Assembly (NCBI GenBank): GCA_001786825.1
Contig: MFTL01000008.1
Coordinates: 14,137 to 21,854, forward strand
Origin: Candidatus Nomurabacteria bacterium RIFCSPHIGHO2_01_FULL_39_9
GTDB lineage: Bacteria > Patescibacteriota > Minisyncoccia > Phycocordibacterales > DATEUR01
DNA: 7,718 nucleotides
Direction of reading: 5' to 3'
Shown one piece after another: positions 1 to 5,930 of the stretch; the first letter of the stretch is position 1; every line of letters begins with the position of its first letter. Position numbers and translations under genes: made by a program. The notes under the pieces were generated by a model. The model was not told where the DNA came from, made no database searches, and saw only the letters and a list, made by a program, of their open reading frames with translations.

Positions 1-1533
1 TTGATTTATATAAACGTCTTTAAACTGATCGGCCCATTTATTTTCCACCCCCATTGCAATAGCAAATGGAAGAAATTGCATAAATTGCTCCGGCGATTTT
101 CCTGGCGCGTTATGAAAATCTAATCTATCTTTTTCGGTCATCGAAAGAAATTCTTTAAAACCGCGAAGCTCGTCCTTGGTTTCCGCGCCAAGCGGAGTTT
201 TCTTTTTCATTAGCAAACCAAATATAATAATTATCAATCCGGAAATAAAGGAAGTAATCATTGCCACTCCTCCAAAAAATATAACCATTTGCGAACCAAT
301 AAGACCAACCAATATTCCTGTCGCCACATAGCCTACTATTATTCTTCTAGGATTTTTGATAAAATATCCACCCGTGACCATTTCTTCATAAATATCACTT
401 TTTAAACTAAGAGCTTTTTTGCGGAATTCGCTTGTTTTTTTAATTTCAGAAAGTTTTATCATCGCTCCGGCTTTTGGATTATAAAAAAATAATTTTGCAA
501 TATCTTTTTCTATCTTTTCAGGAATCTCACTTTCATCTTTGAGTAACGTTAATTCATAATCAATGCCCGTTAACCAACCAACGATCCCGCTATTCTCTAA
601 ACGCTTTATTTTTACAAAACCTTGTTCCGCCAGATAAATAAGTCCGGCTGTAATATCTCGATCGTCGACTTTTTCATCAATTAAAGATCCGACGAGTGTT
701 GGCTTCATTCCACGAGGTGGCTCATATTCCGCGATAATCGTTCCCCGACCTTTTGGATCTCTCCCCTTTTTCCACCAAAGCCCGAACATAAAAATAAAAA
801 CCAAAACAGGCAAAAATATTATGCCGTTATCTTTTAACCAATTTATGATATTTTCACTGGTGTTTGGTTCTGACACAAAGCCCTTGGGAAAACCAATGGC
901 GACTGTGAGGCCTTCTCCGCTATTTAACGTTTGTCCCGACTTCGATTGGATAATATTGCCAAGCCCGATAATATCGGCAGGACACCCTTCTCTCGAGCCA
1001 AATAATCCTTGATAACAACTTTTCCTGATGAAAAAGGGGTCTACACCATTTGGAAGTTCAATTCTGACACTGACTTTTTCAATAGGAATCTTCCAACCAT
1101 TTCCTGTTGCGTTCCAGTAGAGCTCATCAAAATCTTCAAAATAATTTAAAGCTCTGGCGACTGTATAGTTTATCGAATACAGATGAGAGCCTGATATAAC
1201 TTCTTGGGCAAGGCCGATTTTAACGGAAAAATTATCGCCGGAACGATAAGTTTCCAAACCATCTTTTGCACCATCTCTTAGCACATCGACTATTTTCAAA
1301 TCTATTTTTCGCCGGCCGGTTGGCGTCTTGTAGACAACAGGAATATCCCGGATAATGCCGTGCTTTTCCGCGCCCTCAAAATCATAAGTTATATTTTCGG
1401 CTACAGAAATTGATGAGTCTGGATTTACCTTGATCTTCACATCAAAATTACTGATTTTTTCCGCAAATATAAAATTAATCGGGATTAAGAAAATCCCAAT
1501 AAATAAAATAATCTTTGGAGCAAAAAATTTCAT
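1..1533 (-). CDS. DUF2207 family membrane protein, 3' end cut by window edge
   Basis: 511 codons are visible, reading off the left edge without a stop. Residues 1-24 form a signal peptide with probable cleavage after FIFA. An extracytoplasmic domain follows (about 25-235) carrying the DUF2207 hallmark FEDFDELYWNATGNGW (132-147). A membrane helix lies at about 237-253, then WWKKGRDPKGRG and EYEPP (253-273), typical of the family. A cytoplasmic winged-helix-like stretch includes DITAGLIYLAEQGFVKI (293-309). Two hydrophobic segments lie at about 396-413 and 417-445, and FLPFAIAMGVENKWADQF (487-504) matches the usual C-terminal region. Some tens of residues, often Gly/Ser-rich in this family, are probably missing. 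The biochemical role is unknown; many genomes place it beside lemA. The ATG lies 4 bases after the upstream stop, so translational coupling is likely. It is the only canonical start that keeps the whole signal peptide. Family assignment is firm; function is not. Confidence 0.9.
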   Translation of the reverse strand, partial: MKFFAPKIILFIGIFLIPINFIFAEKISNFDVKIKVNPDSSISVAENITYDFEGAEKHGIIRDIPVVYKTPTGRRKIDLKIVDVLRDGAKDGLETYRSGDNFSVKIGLAQEVISGSHLYSINYTVARALNYFEDFDELYWNATGNGWKIPIEKVSVRIELPNGVDPFFIRKSCYQGLFGSREGCPADIIGLGNIIQSKSGQTLNSGEGLTVAIGFPKGFVSEPNTSENIINWLKDNGIIFLPVLVFIFMFGLWWKKGRDPKGRGTIIAEYEPPRGMKPTLVGSLIDEKVDDRDITAGLIYLAEQGFVKIKRLENSGIVGWLTGIDYELTLLKDESEIPEKIEKDIAKLFFYNPKAGAMIKLSEIKKTSEFRKKALSLKSDIYEEMVTGGYFIKNPRRIIVGYVATGILVGLIGSQMVIFFGGVAMITSFISGLIIIIFGLLMKKKTPLGAETKDELRGFKEFLSMTEKDRLDFHNAPGKSPEQFMQFLPFAIAMGVENKWADQFKDVYINQ

Positions 1534-1539
1534 CTCCTT
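1534..1539 (-). promoter_or_regulatory. Shine-Dalgarno-like AAGGAG touching the DUF2207 start codon
   Basis: The minus strand reads TAAGGAGATG: the stop of the upstream gene, an AAGGAG core and the ATG run together with no spacer. Normal spacing is about 5-9 bases, so direct use for this ATG is doubtful. A terminating ribosome could instead be held here and restart on the adjacent ATG. It is the only clear purine-rich ribosome-binding core in front of any gene in the window. Confidence 0.45.
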
Positions 1540-3004
1540 ATTCAATGCTAACCGAATTCATTATATTTAAAAACACATTCAAATCGCCGCCCACCAACAT
1601 AAATCCAAGCGCTTTAAAGTCGGTCGATGATTTTAGCTTAAAAATCGCAACCGCTTGTCCTTCGCTGATGTAAGGCATATCTGTCTCTGGCTGACCGAAA
1701 ATTAAAATGTATTCTTCGCCTTTGGCGTTAACTCTCGTTTCATTGCGATAACCTCTTTCGAAGAGTGAAGCTAATTCAGCCTCAGTCGGGTATTTTGATA
1801 CTTCATTGGCATTTAATTCAATCGGGCCTCTGAAATCTGCTGTGCTAGCGCCAACAAACATTTGAAGTGAGGGATCAAAACCAGTTAAGGTTCCGCCGAA
1901 AATTTTTCCTTTTTCACCAAAAACAACTGAGGGTTCTTGAGCCCAACTAAAATCTTGCGGATAATCAAAAGAAAAATTTAATTCGCTATTGGTATAATTT
2001 AACAAAATATTTTCAACCGGTAATTCTTCTAAAGGTTCTGTTTGTTCTATGAAATTAGTTTGATTGGAAATATCAGAAATATTTGTTGTTAAACCTTCAA
2101 GAAAAGTAAAACCAATAACTAGAATGAGGGCAGCAATTATTATTGTATTTAGTAAAATTTGCAAAAAGCCGACTTTAAACGCTTTCCATAGGCCAGTCTT
2201 ATAAACTTTAGCGAAAAAGAAAAGCCAGGCAATTACAAAGCCAAAAGAGACAACGCCGCCGATAATAGGAGTTAGGCCTAAACTCTTGGAAGCAAAAGAA
2301 AAGAGCGCAACAACAATTCCGGGCACACCGACGACAAAAAGCGCCTTACCCCAAGAGTGTTCCAAAATTTTTCTGGTTAGAAATTGCAGCGTCAGGATTG
2401 GAATCAAATTAAGCACCGCCAGCACAATCGCGATTTTAATCATGCCTTCTGTTTCAAGAAGTTTTACTAATGGAAAGTAAGAAATTATCAAAGAAGCGAC
2501 TACAGCAATAGCTCCGATAATTCCGATCATCTTAGAAGACTTTCCCATAGGCATCACAAAAGAAGCTCCGGTTGGTATCGATGCAATTACAGGTGGTGGC
2601 GGCGGAGTTGGCGTTGGGGTCATCACTGCTTTTGACGTTAGCGGCATTGGTGGAAATGACGGTGGAGGTGGTGGTGGAGCTGGTTTTGGTGCCGGTGGTG
2701 GTGGTGGAATCGGTCTTGGTTGCATTGAAGGAATTGGTGGTGGTGAAACTGGTTTAGGGGCATAAAAAGAAGGACCGGGAGTTGGTGTAATAATTGGCGG
2801 AGGTGGTGGTGCAACTGGCGGTACCGGTGGTGGAGGAGGCGGAGGTGGTGGTGCGGCAGTTTCTTTATCAATAACACTAAATGCTTCACTGACATCCTCT
2901 TTAGTCCAGCCGCCAAACGAAGTTAAGTCGCCCGTTATTTTTTCCCGAGCTGTCCCCTCTTTAAATTCCCCTTTAATATAATCAATTAATTCTTTTGTAG
3001 TCAT
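1538..3004 (-). CDS. Polytopic membrane protein: helical N-domain, polyproline linker, five TM helices, PsbP-like C-domain
   Basis: 488 residues with a modular layout. Residues 4-46 form a small amphipathic domain (YIKGEFKEGTAREKI, then GGWTKEDVSEAF) of a type I associate with Patescibacteria membrane proteins. Residues 51-139 are almost entirely proline-rich, with one run of nine prolines. Hydrophobic helices lie at about 157-178, 188-210, 219-238, 245-266 and 278-302. A soluble domain from about 335 starts with YTNSELNFSFDYPQDFSW and ends FLNIMNSVSIE, resembling PsbP/Mog1-type modules. With five helices and a cytoplasmic N-terminus, this domain would lie outside the cell. No catalytic motif is recognised. 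The gene is followed after 4 bases by the DUF2207 gene, so the two are probably co-translated. No Shine-Dalgarno precedes it, but an extended -10 sequence does. Function unknown; a membrane scaffold or sensor is a guess. Confidence 0.85.
   Translation of the reverse strand: MTTKELIDYIKGEFKEGTAREKITGDLTSFGGWTKEDVSEAFSVIDKETAAPPPPPPPPPVPPVAPPPPPIITPTPGPSFYAPKPVSPPPIPSMQPRPIPPPPPAPKPAPPPPPPSFPPMPLTSKAVMTPTPTPPPPPVIASIPTGASFVMPMGKSSKMIGIIGAIAVVASLIISYFPLVKLLETEGMIKIAIVLAVLNLIPILTLQFLTRKILEHSWGKALFVVGVPGIVVALFSFASKSLGLTPIIGGVVSFGFVIAWLFFFAKVYKTGLWKAFKVGFLQILLNTIIIAALILVIGFTFLEGLTTNISDISNQTNFIEQTEPLEELPVENILLNYTNSELNFSFDYPQDFSWAQEPSVVFGEKGKIFGGTLTGFDPSLQMFVGASTADFRGPIELNANEVSKYPTEAELASLFERGYRNETRVNAKGEEYILIFGQPETDMPYISEGQAVAIFKLKSSTDFKALGFMLVGGDLNVFLNIMNSVSIE
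2588..2854 (-). repeat. Proline-rich low-complexity segment (codons 51-139)
   Basis: About 89 codons rich in CCA, CCT and CCG encode proline runs interrupted by Ala, Val, Thr, Ser and a few aromatic or basic residues. The plus strand is correspondingly rich in GGT and GGC runs. Proline codons are mixed within the longest run (CCA, CCT and CCG all occur), so the tract is not a simple expanded triplet and looks maintained at the protein level. It links the cytoplasmic helical domain to the first membrane helix. Runs of three or more prolines usually need elongation factor P for efficient translation. Confidence 0.9.
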
Positions 3005-3006
3005 GA

Positions 3007-3022
3007 TCTATAAATTATAACA
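3007..3022 (-). promoter_or_regulatory. Candidate extended -10 promoter giving a near-leaderless mRNA
   Basis: The minus strand carries TGTTATAAT (3022-3014), a full match to the extended -10 consensus TGnTATAAT. Nine bases separate it from the ATG at 3004, so a start at the usual distance falls near 3007 and leaves a leader of about three bases. At 17-base spacing the -35 hexamer is AAAACA, a weak match, as tolerated by extended -10 promoters. It could drive the 488-residue gene and the DUF2207 gene separately from the upstream genes. The AT-rich setting makes chance matches common. Confidence 0.4.
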
Positions 3023-3041
3023 AAATTCTAAATTTATGTTT

Positions 3042-3542
3042 TTAATCAGTGCCAAAAACTACCGGAACTTTAAACGTTTGGGGATTTTCACCGGAAGCGT
3101 CTTCGTTTTCAAAAATGACAAAACCAGTGCCGGTGGTTGCAGGCAGATTAGGAATAAAAATCGAATCAAAATAAGCCGGCAACTGCATCCATTCGCCCGA
3201 AACCGGAATCGGTTTTTTCTCCATTACAATGTTGCCGTTAGCGTCTTCAATACTTATGACTGCCGCCTCAGCTTCGAAAGCCGTCCAATTACAACCATTC
3301 ACATATCCTTTCACTTGAAAATTATTACCAATTATAAGTTCTTCACCACTAGCTGGTTTTTCAACAAAAATTCCGCAAACTAATTCCGTTTCTTTTGGCA
3401 AATTTTCTTCTACTTTTGGTTCATTCTCTCCAAGTGTAGTTGGATTGTTTTTTTGTTGAAGAATAAGATAACCAACGCCAGCGATAACCAAAACTAAAAT
3501 GATTATCAAGCCTGCACTTATAAATCCTTTGTTTGTTTTCAT
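3042..3542 (-). CDS. Membrane-anchored Gmad2 (Ig-like) domain protein
   Basis: 166 residues. The N-terminus MKTNKGFISAG leads into one hydrophobic helix (about 11-29), followed by a polar linker rich in Glu, Asn and Pro (30-52). The rest matches the Gmad2 immunoglobulin-like beta-sandwich: an opening VEKPASGEELIIGNNFQVKG (60-79), W86 then FE, a central DANGN turn (100-104), GEWMQ (116-120), FDSIF (125-129), and a closing PVVF (160-163). Gmad2 was named from spore-germination proteins but is widespread in exported proteins of non-sporulating bacteria, where it probably acts in binding or structure. Cys56 and Cys84 could form a disulfide outside the cell. The stop lies 37 bases before the next gene, and the upstream gene ends 19 bases before this ATG. 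No Shine-Dalgarno is visible. The partner is unknown. Confidence 0.82.
   Translation of the reverse strand: MKTNKGFISAGLIIILVLVIAGVGYLILQQKNNPTTLGENEPKVEENLPKETELVCGIFVEKPASGEELIIGNNFQVKGYVNGCNWTAFEAEAAVISIEDANGNIVMEKKPIPVSGEWMQLPAYFDSIFIPNLPATTGTGFVIFENEDASGENPQTFKVPVVFGTD
3523..3542 (-). repeat. Leader-coding repeat, copy 1 (identical to 4731-4750)
   Basis: The first 20 bases of the Gmad2 gene, coding MKTNKG plus two bases of the next codon, are identical to the first 20 bases of the FG-GAP-like gene at 4731-4750. The match ends immediately afterwards. The six-Cys gene between them begins with the shorter related form MKKGF. Confidence 0.85.
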
Positions 3543-3561
3543 AATATTATAATAATATTTC

Positions 3562-4092
3562 TTACATCAAACTATCAATAATTTCATCAAGGTTAAAATT
3601 TGATCTCGCCGACGAGCATTGGTCGAACTCTGTATCTCCTGGCCCGCCGTATCCCCCACAATTTTGATATCGAAGCGTAAAGTTAGTTGTTTTTGTTCCA
3701 CTGCTATCCGCTGTCACATAAGTGCGGTCAGAATAACAACTGCCCGCGCCGCAGTCTGTAAAATCAGTAATGCAATACGTTCTTCCGTTTATTATTTTTT
3801 CAGCAGTTTCTGACGTTTCCGAGGATGTAGCCGTGCATGAATATGCAGTTGAAGAATTCTGAATTACCGGAGGCCAATTTTCTTGTGCCGAAATATATGG
3901 CGTTGGCAATGTGGTTGAAACAGCGGCAGAAGGCAGAACTATATCTTTAATTTCTTTTTGTTCTTCTTGTACGACTAGCTCTGTTTGAACCGCTTTCTCT
4001 TTAGTACTTTGTTTAGCGAAATAATATCCTGCCCCGCCGGCAATCAGAACGATAACGATTATCAATACTATATTTACAAATCCTTTTTTCAT
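3562..4092 (-). CDS. Membrane-anchored six-cysteine protein of unknown function
   Basis: 176 residues. MKKGFVNIV precedes one hydrophobic helix (about 6-25), then a charged linker (28-52) and a Pro/Ser/Thr stretch. The outer domain (about 71-176) starts at ENWPPVIQ and carries six cysteines at 86, 107, 114, 119, 145 and 159, enough for three disulfides. It also contains INGRTYCITDF (101-111) and TTNFTLRYQNCGGYGGPG (135-152), and ends FNLDEIIDSLM. I recall similar 'WPP ... NGRTYC ... TLRY..C' proteins as hypothetical proteins of Patescibacteria; no named domain comes to mind. Oxidative folding outside the membrane is inferred from the even number and extracytoplasmic placement of the cysteines. 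The gene sits between two others with the same type of leader, with 34 bases upstream and 19 downstream. No Shine-Dalgarno is present. Confidence 0.82.
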   Translation of the reverse strand: MKKGFVNIVLIIVIVLIAGGAGYYFAKQSTKEKAVQTELVVQEEQKEIKDIVLPSAAVSTTLPTPYISAQENWPPVIQNSSTAYSCTATSSETSETAEKIINGRTYCITDFTDCGAGSCYSDRTYVTADSSGTKTTNFTLRYQNCGGYGGPGDTEFDQCSSARSNFNLDEIIDSLM

Positions 4093-4126
4093 AATATTTT
4101 TGTTTCTGTATTAATAATAATTAATT

Positions 4127-4750
4127 TTATAAAACACAAACTAAAGGCATTACTGATTGAACTAAATTTGAATTATATTCAAAAATTTTGGTTGAATTGT
4201 TCCAAACATAAGCATCAACACTGCAACCTGCCAAAATCATTTGCCCACCTTGTTCATCGATATTCTTTTGGAAAGAATAAAATCCATTCTGTTGTGGGAG
4301 TGTCTTATAACCAACTTGGTTTCTTACAGAAGCGCCAGCACCAATTAATACTGAGTCGACTTGGCCATTATTGTTCTTCAATTTAGCAATAATCGGATTA
4401 TTGCCATCTTCTCGCATCAACGTAAGTTCTTCTACATAAGCGCCAGAACCACCAGTGGTCACAACTGCCTCTGTACAACCATCTCCGGTCAAATCAACTT
4501 CTTCAACAATATTAATTGGGAGGACCGAGCCACCATCACCAAATTCGGTAGTTATAATATTTTGAATTTGCGGTAAAGAGGTCTGCCAATTTATTTGTGA
4601 ACACTGAACATTTGTTTCTGTTTCTCCATTTTGGACTACAAAATTTTTATCACCTTTTTTCATGTTTGCAAAAAAGTAACCAGCTAAGATGCCAACAAGT
4701 AAAACTACTATAATTAAAACTACATTTGCTAATCCTTTGTTTGTTTTCAT
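4127..4750 (-). CDS. Membrane-anchored protein with FG-GAP/VCBS-like calcium-loop motif
   Basis: 207 residues. The leader MKTNKGLANV and one hydrophobic helix (about 9-27) anchor the protein; a polar linker runs to about residue 49. The outer region has one clear acidic loop, DLTGDGCTEAVV (86-97), matching the DxTGDGxxE pattern of FG-GAP/VCBS repeats, which usually bind calcium. It is followed by a Gly-rich strand-turn (TTGGSGAYVEELTLM, 98-112). Only one copy of the loop is evident, so this is not a full propeller but could be a small two-layer variant. Cysteines lie at 50, 92, 176 and 205, and Cys92 sits inside the loop itself. The first 20 coding bases match those of the Gmad2 gene exactly. 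A TATAAA hexamer lies 9 bases before the ATG; no Shine-Dalgarno is present. Ligand and function are unknown. Confidence 0.78.
   Translation of the reverse strand: MKTNKGLANVVLIIVVLLVGILAGYFFANMKKGDKNFVVQNGETETNVQCSQINWQTSLPQIQNIITTEFGDGGSVLPINIVEEVDLTGDGCTEAVVTTGGSGAYVEELTLMREDGNNPIIAKLKNNNGQVDSVLIGAGASVRNQVGYKTLPQQNGFYSFQKNIDEQGGQMILAGCSVDAYVWNNSTKIFEYNSNLVQSVMPLVCVL
4731..4750 (-). repeat. Leader-coding repeat, copy 2 (identical to 3523-3542)
   Basis: This is the 5' end of the FG-GAP-like gene. It is identical over 20 bases to the 5' end of the Gmad2 gene about 1.2 kb downstream. The shared segment covers the basic N-terminal residues ahead of the hydrophobic helix, while the rest of the two proteins differs. 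Confidence 0.85.
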
Positions 4751-4825
4751 TGTTTTATTTTTATATTAATAAATAACTAAAACTTTAATCCAATTGAATA
4801 CCAAAAAGTATTGCTCTTATCTAAA

Positions 4826-5317
4826 CTATTGCGACCAGCCTACAAATTTAAATGTCTTTAACAACTCAATATCACCAACAAATTCATAACCAACATTGCC
4901 CTGCTTAAACCAATAGAATGTAAAGTTACCATAACTATAAACTTTAAAAGTATGCGCTCCGATTTTTTCATCTTTTATATACGTATAGCTAGGCAATATA
5001 TTATATTGCTCCCACCAAGCAGCATCGGTCACATAACTTAAATGACTATTGTTTGGCAAAGATATTGAAGTTGCTGGACCCCCTTCGGATTTTTGTTCAA
5101 CCGGCACATATCCTTTTGGTAATTCAATACTGAAACCATGATTAGTATAAGTATAACTAATGGCATTTAATTCTGTTGCATCAGCATCTCCTTTTGTATC
5201 CCCTACTGGAATTTGGTAACCATCATTACCATTTTTAGGTTTTATAAAAGCACCATAAGCTAAAATCACTATTACAGCGACAAGGAGGATTATTATGATC
5301 TTATTTTTATTTTGCAT
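4826..5317 (-). CDS. Membrane-anchored PsbP-like domain protein
   Basis: 163 residues. MQNKNK precedes one hydrophobic helix (7-24), then a short polar linker. The outer domain begins ISYTYTNHGFSIELPKGYVP (53-72), has an aromatic-rich middle (WWEQYNILPSYTYI, 101-114; FTFYWFKQGNVGYEF, 132-146) and ends ELLKTFKFV. This pattern (Tyr-Thr-Asn, then Phe in a first strand, then Pro and an aromatic; a closing helix and Phe-rich strand) resembles PsbP/Mog1-type modules and the C-terminal domain of the 488-residue protein in this window. There are no cysteines, unlike its neighbours, and its leader lacks Lys-Gly-Phe. It starts 19 bases after the lemA stop, so co-transcription with lemA is likely. Seventy-five bases separate it from the next gene, the widest gap in the window. 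No Shine-Dalgarno. Fold assignment is tentative and function unknown. Confidence 0.78.
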   Translation of the reverse strand: MQNKNKIIIILLVAVIVILAYGAFIKPKNGNDGYQIPVGDTKGDADATELNAISYTYTNHGFSIELPKGYVPVEQKSEGGPATSISLPNNSHLSYVTDAAWWEQYNILPSYTYIKDEKIGAHTFKVYSYGNFTFYWFKQGNVGYEFVGDIELLKTFKFVGWSQ

Positions 5318-5336
5318 AAAATTTATTTTTAGACTT

Positions 5337-5903
5337 CTAAAACTTCACCGCGACCGGTTGGCTCTCTACCCCATTGTCCGGAATATCGAAGAATTCTTTT
5401 TTAACAAAGTTAAACATTTTAGCAATTATGTTTGACGGAAACGAATCTACTTTTATGTTTAGATCGCGGACGTTGCCGTTATAAAATCTTCGCGCGGCTT
5501 GAATTTTATTTTCTGTATCAGAAAGTTCTCTTTGAAGTTCTAAGAAGTTGGTATTGGCTTTTAAATCTGGATAAGCCTCGGCCACAGCAAAAAGACTTTT
5601 CAGAGCGCCGGTTAACATGTTCTCCGCTTGCGCTAAATCTTTTAAATTACCCGCCGAATCCGCGCTAATGGATTTAGCTCGGGCTTCCGTAACTTTTTCA
5701 AAAACACTGCTTTCATGTTTGGAATAACCTTGGACAGTACTAACCAAATTCGGAATTAAATCATAACGACGTTTCAATTGAACTTCAATATCGGCCCAAG
5801 CTTCTTCGGTTCTGGTGCGAATTCTTATAAATCCGTTATAAGCGGCAATTAGCCAAATGATAATAACTGCGAGAACTATTAAAATAATTGTAATTATACT
5901 CAT
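5337..5903 (-). CDS. lemA: LemA family protein
   Basis: 188 residues, the usual LemA size. One N-terminal membrane helix (about 3-22) is followed by a long helical bundle facing outward. Diagnostic motifs are EEAWADIEVQLKRRYDLIPN (33-52), YPDLKANTNFLELQRELSDT (111-130), ENKIQAARRFYN (131-142) and the closing FPSNIIAKMF (155-164). LemA proteins are widespread and often encoded next to DUF2207 or TPM-domain membrane proteins; their molecular role is not settled, although envelope association is consistent. Here the gene follows the Cys-repeat gene by 27 bases and precedes the PsbP-like gene by 19, while the DUF2207 gene is five genes further downstream. The upstream region contains GATAAT and TAATAA hexamers close to the ATG but no Shine-Dalgarno. 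Confidence 0.96.
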   Translation of the reverse strand: MSIITIILIVLAVIIIWLIAAYNGFIRIRTRTEEAWADIEVQLKRRYDLIPNLVSTVQGYSKHESSVFEKVTEARAKSISADSAGNLKDLAQAENMLTGALKSLFAVAEAYPDLKANTNFLELQRELSDTENKIQAARRFYNGNVRDLNIKVDSFPSNIIAKMFNFVKKEFFDIPDNGVESQPVAVKF

Positions 5904-5930
5904 ATATTTTTATTATTATCTATTAATATT

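Noticed and set aside
821..1012. Small plus-strand open frame
   Set aside because: It lies wholly inside the DUF2207 gene on the opposite strand, which shows clear family motifs.
2585..2855. Minisatellite or CRISPR-like array suggested by repeated GGTGGTGG
   Set aside because: There is no fixed unit or spacer, and the pattern is explained by proline codons in an open reading frame.
2572..2916. Overlapping open frames on both strands with Val/Leu-rich or His/Gln-rich translations
   Set aside because: They are alternate readings of the proline-coding repeat; the composition follows from shifted CCN/GGN triplets and no family is recognisable.
3036..3383. 115-codon plus-strand open frame
   Set aside because: It is antisense to the Gmad2 gene, has no recognisable domain, and the minus-strand product has a clear leader and fold pattern.
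3042..4750. Calling the three leader-anchored proteins type IV pilins
   Set aside because: Lys-Gly-Phe/Leu followed by a hydrophobic helix is suggestive, but none has Glu at position 5 after the Gly, and the outer domains are not pilin-like.
4797..4812. Hairpin AATAC-loop-GTATT in the 75-base gap
   Set aside because: The stem is only five pairs with one G-C and has no following T run on the coding strand, so it is not a credible terminator.
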